From Erysipelotrichia bacterium (GTDB taxonomy: Bacteria; Bacillota_I; Bacilli_A; Erysipelotrichales; Erysipelotrichaceae): 44,962 bases of DNA. The notes under the pieces were generated by a model. It did no database searches, was not told where the DNA came from, and was given only the letters and a program-made list of their open reading frames with translations. A program made the translations under genes and the position numbers. Below are positions 7,358 through 16,001 of this stretch, piece after piece; within the stretch, counting starts at the first letter, position 1, and each line of letters starts with the position of its first letter. Where the stretch lies: positions 1-44,962 of the forward strand of contig JAGXSD010000013.1 in assembly GCA_018333955.1 (NCBI GenBank), given 5' to 3'.

Positions 7358-8588
7358 AGTATTTTAATGCATGAAGTTCAATAATCTTCACAATGGTTTT
7401 AACACATTCTAATCCATCATCAACACTTAGAAACTCATATTTACCATGGAAATTCTCACCACCTGTAAATAAGTTAGGAGTATTAATCCCCATAAAGGTA
7501 ATCTTAGAACCATCAGTTCCACCACGAATTGGTTCCACAATAGGAGTAATACCAAGTGAATCCATGGCTTCCTTCGCAAGATCCACACTTCGCATATCTT
7601 CTTTGATGCGATCAGCCATGTTGTAGTAGGAGTCCTTTAAAGTAACCTCAATCTTAGCATTCGGGTATTTCGCTTGTAAGTAGTTTTTAATGTGAATCAT
7701 CTTCTCTTTTTTATCTAAGAAAAGTTGCTTATCATGATCGCGAATAATATAATCCATCGTTGCTTCTTCAATCGTAGACTTCATTTCAGTGCATAAGAAG
7801 AAACCTTCTCGACCTGACGTTTTTTCAGGAACTTCATCTTCAGGAAGTAAACGATCAAACTCCATTGCAAGTTTAAAAGCATTGATCATTTTATCCTTAG
7901 CTGTGCCAGGATGGACAGAAATGCCTGTAATTTTTACCTTTGCGGAAGCCGCATTGAAACACTCATATTCAATTTGCCCCTTATAGGAACCATCCACCGT
8001 ATAAGCAAAATCAGTATTAAAGGCTTTCGCATCAAAGCGATTTGCGCCAACCCCAATTTCTTCATCAGGTCCAAAGGCTACACGAATGTCACCATGTTCA
8101 ATCTCAGGATGATTGAGTAGATATCGACATGCTTCAATAATCGCAGTGACTCCCGCTTTATCATCCGCCCCAAGAAGTGTCGTGCCATCCGTCGTAATCA
8201 ACGTATGTCCTATATAATTTTTAAGATTTGGAAATACTTTTGGATCAAGTGAAGTCTTTGTGGCGTCATCAAGAACAATCACTTCCCCATCATAGTTCTC
8301 CACTAATCGAGGTTGAATATTTTCAGCATTAAAATCAGCTGTATCCACATGGGATATAAACCCAAGTGGGGTTACAGGTTTTAAAGTATTGCCTTTTAAT
8401 GTTCCCATGACAAACCCATTTTCAGGATTGGTAAACACGTCCACTAAACCAAGCTCAATAAGCTCATCCTTAAGCATATTCACAAAATCCCATTGTGAAG
8501 GAGTCGATGGAATCGTGTGACTCTCTGAATCCGAACGGGTGTTGATTTTTGCATATCGAATAAATCGGTCAATATAATTTTGTCTCAT
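7356..8588 (-). CDS. pepT: Peptidase T (tripeptidase)
   Basis: This is a cytoplasmic dizinc aminopeptidase of family M20B that releases the N-terminal residue from tripeptides. The metal and catalytic residues are visible: HVDT (His80, Asp82), GADDKAG (Asp142), PDEEIG (Glu176-Glu177), TVDG (Asp199) and the C-terminal GGENFHGKYEF His. The 410 residues match the family length. The ATG at 8588 has GGAGG six bases upstream. It is a single-gene unit transcribed against its neighbours. Confidence 0.95.
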   Translation of the reverse strand: MRQNYIDRFIRYAKINTRSDSESHTIPSTPSQWDFVNMLKDELIELGLVDVFTNPENGFVMGTLKGNTLKPVTPLGFISHVDTADFNAENIQPRLVENYDGEVIVLDDATKTSLDPKVFPNLKNYIGHTLITTDGTTLLGADDKAGVTAIIEACRYLLNHPEIEHGDIRVAFGPDEEIGVGANRFDAKAFNTDFAYTVDGSYKGQIEYECFNAASAKVKITGISVHPGTAKDKMINAFKLAMEFDRLLPEDEVPEKTSGREGFFLCTEMKSTIEEATMDYIIRDHDKQLFLDKKEKMIHIKNYLQAKYPNAKIEVTLKDSYYNMADRIKEDMRSVDLAKEAMDSLGITPIVEPIRGGTDGSKITFMGINTPNLFTGGENFHGKYEFLSVDDGLECVKTIVKIIELHALKY

Positions 8589-8612
8589 AGGACCTCCAAG
8601 AATTTAACACTA

Positions 8613-8618
8613 ATTATA
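8613..8618 (-). promoter_or_regulatory. Probable -10 box of pepT
   Basis: TATAAT is read on the minus strand 24 bases before the pepT ATG. No good -35 is visible at the normal distance; the spacer region is A-rich. A second TATAAT lies further upstream, near 8651-8656. The choice between them is uncertain. Confidence 0.4.
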
Positions 8619-8692
8619 CTCTTTTTTGTGTGAATTAACATATTTAGGAGTATAATTATAAGATGACATATTGATTATTAACCATTTAGGCA

Positions 8693-8715
8693 TCATCAAG
8701 TGACCAACTTGATGA
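8693..8715. repeat. Inverted repeat in the ctp promoter region
   Basis: TCATCAAG (8693-8700) and CTTGATGA (8708-8715) form a perfect eight-base inverted repeat with a seven-base spacer. It ends four bases before the extended -10 of the S41 protease operon and covers the -35 and spacer, so it could be an operator. No regulator is assigned. Confidence 0.5.
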
Positions 8716-8718
8716 CTA

Positions 8719-8727
8719 TGTTACAAT
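8719..8727 (+). promoter_or_regulatory. Extended -10 promoter of the ctp-uvrBA-hprK-lgt-trxB operon
   Basis: TGTTACAAT is an extended -10 with TACAAT at 8722-8727. The -35 position is occupied by the inverted repeat rather than a TTGACA. The leader of about 24 bases holds AAGGAG before the ATG at 8758. Confidence 0.5.
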
Positions 8728-8757
8728 AAGTCAACAAGACCTTAAGGAGTCACACCT

Positions 8758-10242
8758 ATGGAAGAAGAAAAAGTTGTTATACACCTTGAAAAACATCGCT
8801 GGCCAGATGAAGTCAGTGCATTAACTCGTCAACGTTGGACCAATCGTTTACTCATTGTGATGGTCGTTGTGGCGTTTTTAAGTGGCTGGTTAATCTCTGC
8901 ACAACTCAATGTGACCACCATTACCCCAGTCGATAGTTCAAAATACGCACGCCTAGATGCCATTATCAATACCTTGTCATCCACATGGTTTTATGGCAAA
9001 GATATTGAGAATATCGATCAAACACTTATTGAACGTGCCATTAAAGGCATGATTGAACAAAACGGTGATCCATATACTGAATATTTTAGTCCTGAAGAAT
9101 ATTTACAATTCTCAAATTCAATTACCACAAATTTTGTGGGAATTGGAGTTCAGATTTATAATCTTGATGGTATTACCGTCGTCGAGAAAGTGTTTAGAAA
9201 CTCGCCAGCGGAAAGCTTTGGGGTGTTGCCTGGTGACATTATCTACAAAGTTGATGGCGTGGATGTGACGGGAATGGCAGTCAGTGAGATCGCAAGTATG
9301 GTTCGAGGAGAGCGCAATACCGTGGTTTCAATTGAATTTATTCGTGGTAACACCAACATTGTCAAGGATATCGTCCGTGATCAAATTCGCTCTTCAGCTT
9401 TTGGAGAGATGTTAAATCAAGACACTGCAATCCTAGAGATTTATCAATTTGGCGCAGATACTGCGGATCAAGTGAAAGTGTATCTAGATTTCTTTAAAGA
9501 CTCCAATGCGAAAAAACTGATTATCGATTTACGTGATAATGGAGGTGGATTCTTAGATACGTTATTGAAAATCTCGGCCTTCTTCTTAGATAAAGACACG
9601 CTTGTCATCCAACAACAACTCCGTGATGGCCGCATTGAACAAGGTTTCGTCGCCACTCAACAACGTTACACAAACTTTGAAAATATTGTCGTATTAGTGA
9701 ATCAAAACTCCGCCAGTGCTTCAGAAGTCTTAGCGGCAGCCTTATCAGAACGAGGCAATATGAAGATTGTGGGAGTGACTTCCTTTGGTAAAGGCACAGT
9801 CCAAATTACACGTCCATTCTCAGATGGATCTGCTCTTAAAGTCACCACCGCTCAATGGTTAAGTCCAGATGGAAATTCGATACAAGGCACAGGCATTACC
9901 CCTGATGTCGAGGTTTTCCTACATCCTTTCTTTACCACTGAGCGCAAAATTATGAATGAAGAGGAAGTGGTCTTAGTGGATAGTGTTTCTGATTATGTCA
10001 TGATTGCACAAATGGCACTTGACTTCCTTAACTATAATCCTGGTCGAATGGATGGCTATTTTTCACTTCAAACCCTTGAAGCACTGAATGCTTTTGCGGC
10101 CACAACTTCTTTAGGTTCAGTGGAATCATTAACTCCAGAAGTTTACCGTGCACTTTACACGCAAGTGTATCGTGAATGGTATACAAATCGACGTCTTTTA
10201 GATCCACAACTCTTGAAAGCATTAGAACTCTTAAAACCATGA
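8758..10242 (+). CDS. S41 carboxyl-terminal processing protease with PDZ and peptidoglycan-binding domains
   Basis: This is a membrane-anchored serine protease of the CtpA/CtpB family that trims or degrades exported proteins. Order of parts: short cytoplasmic tail (1-29), one membrane segment (about 30-48), PDZ domain (about 120-205), S41 catalytic core, and a C-terminal peptidoglycan-binding repeat (about 408-470, with PGRMDGYFSLQTLEALNAF). The catalytic pair is Ser320 (in NSASASEV) and Lys345 (SFGKGTVQ), with Gln349, 25 residues apart as in CtpB. The length of 494 fits. It heads an operon of DNA repair and regulatory genes; its last codons overlap uvrB as ATGA. Confidence 0.92.
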   Translation: MEEEKVVIHLEKHRWPDEVSALTRQRWTNRLLIVMVVVAFLSGWLISAQLNVTTITPVDSSKYARLDAIINTLSSTWFYGKDIENIDQTLIERAIKGMIEQNGDPYTEYFSPEEYLQFSNSITTNFVGIGVQIYNLDGITVVEKVFRNSPAESFGVLPGDIIYKVDGVDVTGMAVSEIASMVRGERNTVVSIEFIRGNTNIVKDIVRDQIRSSAFGEMLNQDTAILEIYQFGADTADQVKVYLDFFKDSNAKKLIIDLRDNGGGFLDTLLKISAFFLDKDTLVIQQQLRDGRIEQGFVATQQRYTNFENIVVLVNQNSASASEVLAAALSERGNMKIVGVTSFGKGTVQITRPFSDGSALKVTTAQWLSPDGNSIQGTGITPDVEVFLHPFFTTERKIMNEEEVVLVDSVSDYVMIAQMALDFLNYNPGRMDGYFSLQTLEALNAFAATTSLGSVESLTPEVYRALYTQVYREWYTNRRLLDPQLLKALELLKP

Positions 10243-12218
10243 TGAATGAACAATTTCGCTTAGTTGCACCGTATTCAAGCGCAGGAGATCAAACCAAAGC
10301 GATTGAAGAACTCACCCAAGGACTCATTGAAGGGCAACCTTTTCAAGTACTTCTAGGGGCAACTGGAACGGGAAAAACTTTCACAATCTCATCAGTCATT
10401 GCCAAGGTGAATAAACCCACCTTGGTTTTGGTGCATAATAAAACCTTAGCAGGACAACTGTATAATGAGTTTAAATCCTTTTTTCCCCATAATCGGGTGG
10501 AATATTTTGTGTCTAACTTCGATTACTATCAACCCGAAGCCTACATGCCACGTACAGACACATATATTGAAAAAACCGCAACGATTAACCAAGAATTGGA
10601 TATGCTGCGCCTATCCGCAATTAACTCAATACTAACGCGAAGAGATACGATTGTAGTCGCTTCAGTCGCATGCATTTATGCTTCAAGTGATCCTAATAAT
10701 TATCGAGATATGTTTTTCACCATCAAAGTCAATGAAACATTAGATCGTGATGAGTTGATTAGTATGCTTGTTCTTCGTCAATATGTTCGAAATGATACTG
10801 AACTATCCAAAGGAACCTTTCGAGTAAAAGGGGATGTGATTGATATCGCGTTAGGATACACCGATGAGTTTATCCTTCGTGTTGAGTTTTTTGACAATGT
10901 GATTGAGCGTATCGTTGAGCTAGATCCCATCACATTCAAAGTCAATCAAGGGTACATGTTATACAACATCTTCCCAGCGACTGAATATGCACGCTTTAAA
11001 CCACAAATTTTAGAAGCTGCCAAAGCGATTGAAATCGAACTTGAATCACGCCTAAGTGTCTTTAAAGAACAAAACAAACTCTTAGAAGCTCAACGTTTAG
11101 AACAACGTACACGCTATGATATTGAAGCACTTCGTGAGTTTGGCTATTGTTCAGGCATAGAAAACTATTCAATGCATATTGATGCACGTTCTCCTGGCCA
11201 AAGACCTTATACTATCTTTGACTTCTTCCCTGATGATTTCCTATTTGTGGTGGATGAAAGTCATGCAAGTTTACCGCAAGTGCGAGGCATGTTTAATGGC
11301 GACCAAGCTCGTAAAAGTGTTCTAGTCGAATATGGATTTAGATTACCTTCTGCACTCCATAATCGACCACTACGATTTGAAGAGTTTTTAAGTCTACCGA
11401 AACAAACCATCTATGTCTCTGCAACCCCTGGAGACTTTGAACTTGAAAAAGTGAATCATAAGGTTGTGGAACAAATCATTCGTCCTACAGGACTTGTGGA
11501 CCCACAGATTAGCGTGAGACCAACATATGGTCAAATTGATGATTTGATTGAAGAAATCATGATTCGCAAAACTAAGAATCAACGTGTTTTAGTGACAACG
11601 CTCACAGTGAAAATGGCTGAAGAACTCACAAGTTATTTCTTAACTCATGAGATTAATGCCGTGTATCTCCATCATGAAACGAAGACACTCGAGCGCATTG
11701 AAATCATTCGCCAACTTCGCCGTGGGAAATATGATTGTATTGTGGGGATAAACTTACTCCGTGAAGGCTTAGACCTTCCAGAAGTCTCCCTCATTGCGAT
11801 ACTCGATGCGGATAAGGAAGGTTTCTTACGTTCTTCACGCTCACTCATTCAGATCATAGGCCGTGCTGCGCGTAATGATGAAGGCACAGTGATAATGTAT
11901 GCGGATAAGATGACTGATTCCATGAAAAAAGCGATTGATGAAACTAATCGACGTCGAAGCATTCAAGAAGCTCATAATCAAAAATATGGCATTATTCCTA
12001 AAACGATTATTAAGGATATTGCGCAAAGTGTCGCAGGTAAAGAAAATGAAGAATTGACACGTCGCTTACTCACAAAACAAGGACGAGTCAGTGTTGAAGA
12101 AAAACAAAAAGTGATTATGCAACTCGAAAAGGATATGTTAGAGGCTGCGAAAGTCTTAGACTTTGAGCGTGCCGCATTACTACGAGATGCATTGTTTGAA
12201 TTAAAAGGTGAACTATGA
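10239..12218 (+). CDS. uvrB: Excinuclease ABC subunit B
   Basis: UvrB is the damage-verifying helicase-like subunit of nucleotide excision repair and works with UvrA and UvrC. The 659 residues include Walker A GATGTGKTFT, the beta-hairpin region around NFDYYQPEAYMPRTDTYIEK, a VVDESHAS helicase motif and the C-terminal UVR motif (LEKDMLEAAKVLDFERAA) that contacts UvrC. An upstream in-frame ATG at 10176 would overlap ctp by 67 bases; the tandem ATG at 10239 and 10242, overlapping the ctp stop, fits the family start (MNEQFRLVAPYSSAGDQ). No clear ribosome site is present, so translation is probably coupled to ctp. Confidence 0.96.
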   Translation: MMNEQFRLVAPYSSAGDQTKAIEELTQGLIEGQPFQVLLGATGTGKTFTISSVIAKVNKPTLVLVHNKTLAGQLYNEFKSFFPHNRVEYFVSNFDYYQPEAYMPRTDTYIEKTATINQELDMLRLSAINSILTRRDTIVVASVACIYASSDPNNYRDMFFTIKVNETLDRDELISMLVLRQYVRNDTELSKGTFRVKGDVIDIALGYTDEFILRVEFFDNVIERIVELDPITFKVNQGYMLYNIFPATEYARFKPQILEAAKAIEIELESRLSVFKEQNKLLEAQRLEQRTRYDIEALREFGYCSGIENYSMHIDARSPGQRPYTIFDFFPDDFLFVVDESHASLPQVRGMFNGDQARKSVLVEYGFRLPSALHNRPLRFEEFLSLPKQTIYVSATPGDFELEKVNHKVVEQIIRPTGLVDPQISVRPTYGQIDDLIEEIMIRKTKNQRVLVTTLTVKMAEELTSYFLTHEINAVYLHHETKTLERIEIIRQLRRGKYDCIVGINLLREGLDLPEVSLIAILDADKEGFLRSSRSLIQIIGRAARNDEGTVIMYADKMTDSMKKAIDETNRRRSIQEAHNQKYGIIPKTIIKDIAQSVAGKENEELTRRLLTKQGRVSVEEKQKVIMQLEKDMLEAAKVLDFERAALLRDALFELKGEL

Positions 12219-15034
12219 AGAATGATCACATTGTAATTAAAGGGGCACGAGTTAATAACCTTAAAAATATTAACTTAACCTTACCCCGTAATCAGTTTAT
12301 TATCATGACAGGCTTATCCGGAAGTGGTAAGACATCGTTGGCCTTTGATACCATCTATGCAGAAGGACAACGACGCTATGTTGAGTCATTATCTGCGTAT
12401 GCTCGACAATTTTTAGGAAACATGGAAAAACCAGATGTGGATTCCATTGAGGGGCTTTCTCCAGCCATCGCGATTGATCAAAAAACAACCTCGAATAACC
12501 CACGTTCCACGGTAGGTACAGTCACAGAAATCTATGATTATCTACGTTTACTGTATGCTCGTGTGGGCACACCCACATGTCCGATTCATCATCATCCCAT
12601 TGTAGGGATGTCGATTAAGACGATGATTGATCATGTGATGAGTGCTCCCTCTGGAGCAAAAGTCGAACTCTTAGCCCCAGTAGTGAGAAATCAAAAGGGA
12701 AGTCATAAAGATCTGATGAATGATCTTCTCAAACAAGGATTTGTGCGTGTTCGAGTGAATGGAGAGATGAAACTGCTTGAAGATGATATCCAACTCAATA
12801 AAAATAATAAACATACCATTGAAGTGATGGTGGATCGCTTAATCCTTTCAGATCAAGCTCAATCACGTTTGTTCGATTCCATTGAGACTTCATTAAAACT
12901 ATCTTCGGGATTAGTGCTTGTCCTAATTGATGGGGTAGAAACGTTAATGTCTTCGAATTATGCCTGCGCTGAATGTGGTTTCTCATTACCGCATTTAGAA
13001 CCTCGCCTATTTTCATTTAACTCACCGTTAGGGGCATGTGACACATGTAAAGGATTAGGAGTTATCCAACAAGTTGATATTGACCTTCTTATTCCTGATG
13101 AGCGCTTAAGCATTGCGCAAGGAGGGATACGATATTATCGCAATATCGTCGATTCTGAAAACATTGAGTGGCAAAACTTTAAAACCTTATGTGATCATTA
13201 TCATATTCCCATGAATGAACCGATTGCTTCACTTACCCCTGAACAAAAAGAGATTATTCTTTATGGTTCAAAAGGACAAATCAAGTATGCGATTCATTCT
13301 CGAAGTGGAAATACTTACTTACGAAATGAACGTATTGAAGGCGTCGTTTCACTCATCTCACGTCGTTTCTTTGAAACAACATCCAACATGGCTAAAGATT
13401 GGTATGGCTCATTCATGAGTGAAAGCACATGCCCAACATGCAGTGGCCAACGCCTGAATGAAATGGCATTATGCGTTAAATTAAACAAACTTTCCATTCA
13501 TGATTTCACAAAATTCTCAATTTCTCAAGGCCTAAACTTTATTAGACATTTAAAGTTAAGTGACCATGATTTGGAAATCGCACGCTTAGTTCTTAAAGAA
13601 GTGAGTGAGCGACTACAATTTCTTGATAATGTAGGGTTATCCTACCTTACCTTAGATCGCGTTGCGGGATCACTTTCTGGAGGAGAGGCCCAACGCATTC
13701 GCTTAGCCACCCAGATCGGTTCACGACTTAGTGGTGTGCTTTATGTACTTGATGAGCCTTCAATTGGGCTTCATCAACGAGATAATGCGAAACTGATTCA
13801 AACCCTTCTTGATATGCGTGATTTAGGGAATACCCTCATCGTGGTTGAACATGATGAAGAAACGATGGAAGCGTCGGACTGGATCGTGGATGTAGGCCCA
13901 GGGGCAGGAACTCATGGGGGTGAAATCATTTTTAATGGTCCAACTCATGACATTTTTTCGTGTGAGACCTCTATCACTGGACAATATCTTAATAAGACAC
14001 TCTCAATTCCAACTCCACAAACGTTAAGGCCTGGAAATGGACATTTCTTAAAGGTTATTGAAGCCAGTGAAAATAATCTTCAAAACATCAATGTGGATAT
14101 TCCACTGAATCAATTTGTGGTCGTGACAGGGGTCAGTGGAAGTGGTAAATCATCGCTTGTGAATGAAGTCATTGTGAAGACCTTGCAACACCAATTATCC
14201 CGTGTTAAGGTTAAACCAGGGGCTGTCAAAGCCATCGAAGGGCTTGAACATATTGATAAAGTCATTGCGGTTGACCAAGATCCTATTGGAAGAACACCTC
14301 GTTCTAACCCAGTCACTTATACAGGTATTTTTGATGATATTCGTGATTTGTTTGCGATGACACCAGAAGCGAAGAAACGTGGATATCTAAAGGGACGATT
14401 CTCCTTTAACGTCAAAGGCGGACGATGTGAAACATGTCAGGGGGATGGAGTGAAACGTATTTCGATGTTGTTTCTTCCGGATGTCTTTGTATCGTGTGAG
14501 GATTGTGAAGGAAAGCGATACAATCAAGAAACATTACAAGTGACCTATAAAGGAAAAACAATCTTTGATGTTTTAAACATGAGTGTGGACGAAGGGGTTA
14601 TCTTCTTTGAAAACATTCATAAGATTTCATCAAAACTCAAAATACTTCAAGATGTGGGGTTAGGATATATTAAACTCGGTCAATCCGCCACCACACTCTC
14701 TGGTGGGGAAGCACAACGGGTTAAGCTTGCGAGTGAACTGCAACGAAAAGCTACTGGTAAAACACTCTTTGTGCTTGATGAACCGACCACTGGACTCCAT
14801 ACGCATGATGTGGCGAAACTATTAACGGTCCTTCATCGCATTGTGGATCAAGGCGATAGTGTCCTAATTATTGAACATAATCTTGATATCATTAAGAATG
14901 CAGATACGATTATAGATTTAGGTCCTGAAGGGGGCGATGGAGGTGGACAAGTGATTGCGGTAGGCCCACCTTCACTCATTGCTTCTCACCCAACTAGTTA
15001 TACCGGTGTGTATCTTAAGAAAGTACACCCTTAG
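12215..15034 (+). CDS. uvrA: Excinuclease ABC subunit A
   Basis: UvrA is the damage-sensing ABC ATPase dimer that loads UvrB on DNA. The 939 residues have two ABC modules: Walker A GLSGSGKTS (about 32-40) and GVSGSGKSS (about 636-644), each with an LSGGEAQR signature. Three CxxC zinc modules are visible: CAECG...CDTC, CPTC and CETC...CEDC. The start overlaps the uvrB stop (ATGA) with AAAGGTG upstream. HPr kinase follows nine bases later, the same order as in Bacillus. Confidence 0.97.
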   Translation: MKNDHIVIKGARVNNLKNINLTLPRNQFIIMTGLSGSGKTSLAFDTIYAEGQRRYVESLSAYARQFLGNMEKPDVDSIEGLSPAIAIDQKTTSNNPRSTVGTVTEIYDYLRLLYARVGTPTCPIHHHPIVGMSIKTMIDHVMSAPSGAKVELLAPVVRNQKGSHKDLMNDLLKQGFVRVRVNGEMKLLEDDIQLNKNNKHTIEVMVDRLILSDQAQSRLFDSIETSLKLSSGLVLVLIDGVETLMSSNYACAECGFSLPHLEPRLFSFNSPLGACDTCKGLGVIQQVDIDLLIPDERLSIAQGGIRYYRNIVDSENIEWQNFKTLCDHYHIPMNEPIASLTPEQKEIILYGSKGQIKYAIHSRSGNTYLRNERIEGVVSLISRRFFETTSNMAKDWYGSFMSESTCPTCSGQRLNEMALCVKLNKLSIHDFTKFSISQGLNFIRHLKLSDHDLEIARLVLKEVSERLQFLDNVGLSYLTLDRVAGSLSGGEAQRIRLATQIGSRLSGVLYVLDEPSIGLHQRDNAKLIQTLLDMRDLGNTLIVVEHDEETMEASDWIVDVGPGAGTHGGEIIFNGPTHDIFSCETSITGQYLNKTLSIPTPQTLRPGNGHFLKVIEASENNLQNINVDIPLNQFVVVTGVSGSGKSSLVNEVIVKTLQHQLSRVKVKPGAVKAIEGLEHIDKVIAVDQDPIGRTPRSNPVTYTGIFDDIRDLFAMTPEAKKRGYLKGRFSFNVKGGRCETCQGDGVKRISMLFLPDVFVSCEDCEGKRYNQETLQVTYKGKTIFDVLNMSVDEGVIFFENIHKISSKLKILQDVGLGYIKLGQSATTLSGGEAQRVKLASELQRKATGKTLFVLDEPTTGLHTHDVAKLLTVLHRIVDQGDSVLIIEHNLDIIKNADTIIDLGPEGGDGGGQVIAVGPPSLIASHPTSYTGVYLKKVHP

Positions 15035-15043
15035 GAGGAAACC

Positions 15044-15997
15044 ATGGAATATTCAAATCGATGTACGATGAGGAAACTAACAGAATACTTTAAGTTTGAA
15101 CAACTTTGTGGAAACAATCAAGCCCTTGATCGTTGGGTTGTGGTGCCTGATTTAAACCGTCCAGGGCTTGAACTCTCAGGATTTTTTGAACATACTGAGC
15201 CACGACGTATCGTCGTGCTTGGGGACAAAGAAATGGCGTATATTCAAACCATGGGGGCAGAACATCAACGCTATGTGTTTGAAAAACTCACTGATGGATG
15301 GACACCCTCCATTATCATCACACGCTCTCATGAGTGTCCGCCCATTCTTATGGAAGTAGCCCAAGCCAAAAACTTTCCTATCTTTAGAACAACTCTTAAA
15401 ACCTATCAACTCATGGTGGATGTCATCTCATACCTCGATGAACAACTCTCAGAGTCTGATACGATCCATGGAGTTTTGATGAGTGTTTATGGTAAAGGAG
15501 TGCTAATTACTGGGGAATCAGGCATGGGGAAATCGGAATTAGGACTAGAACTCATTCGTAAAGGTCATGTCTTAATTGCGGATGATCGTGTTGATGTGCG
15601 ACGAATTCATAATACGATTTATGGTTCTGCTCCAGAATTGCTAAAAGGATACTTAGAATTACGAGGGATTGGTATTATTGATATTGAGCGCATGTTTGGC
15701 GCGAGTTCAATGCTAGATACCATGAGAATTGACTTTGTGGTGTACCTAGAGAAATGGCAAGATGGTAAAGCCTATAAACGGGTATCCATGGATTCTCAGT
15801 TTAGTATGCCTATTCTTGGGATTGACATTCCTAAGATGGTTTTTCCAGTCAAAGAAGGTCGTAACTTATCCGTACTCATTGAAGCAGCGGTCACTGACTT
15901 TACACTTAAAGAAAAAGGCATCGATGCCGCGAAATCATTTGATGATCGTGTTTATGATTATATAGTCCAACAAAACCAAGAACAAGGAAGGGAGTAA
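15044..15997 (+). CDS. hprK: HPr kinase/phosphorylase
   Basis: HprK phosphorylates Ser46 of HPr using ATP or pyrophosphate and reverses this by phosphorolysis, which releases pyrophosphate; this drives carbon catabolite control in Bacillota. The C-terminal catalytic domain has Walker A GESGMGKSE (about 157-165), the conserved His142 before it, the ADDRVDV segment, and the HprK signature LELRGIGIIDI (about 204-214). The 317 residues are normal. AGGAGG precedes the ATG. The next gene carries a fused phosphatase that probably removes the pyrophosphate made here. Confidence 0.96.
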   Translation: MEYSNRCTMRKLTEYFKFEQLCGNNQALDRWVVVPDLNRPGLELSGFFEHTEPRRIVVLGDKEMAYIQTMGAEHQRYVFEKLTDGWTPSIIITRSHECPPILMEVAQAKNFPIFRTTLKTYQLMVDVISYLDEQLSESDTIHGVLMSVYGKGVLITGESGMGKSELGLELIRKGHVLIADDRVDVRRIHNTIYGSAPELLKGYLELRGIGIIDIERMFGASSMLDTMRIDFVVYLEKWQDGKAYKRVSMDSQFSMPILGIDIPKMVFPVKEGRNLSVLIEAAVTDFTLKEKGIDAAKSFDDRVYDYIVQQNQEQGRE

Positions 15998-16001
15998 GAA
16001 T

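Noticed and set aside
10176-10238. UvrB with a 21-residue N-terminal extension
   Set aside because: The extension lies inside ctp in another frame and does not look like UvrB. The family start matches the ATG at 10239 or 10242.
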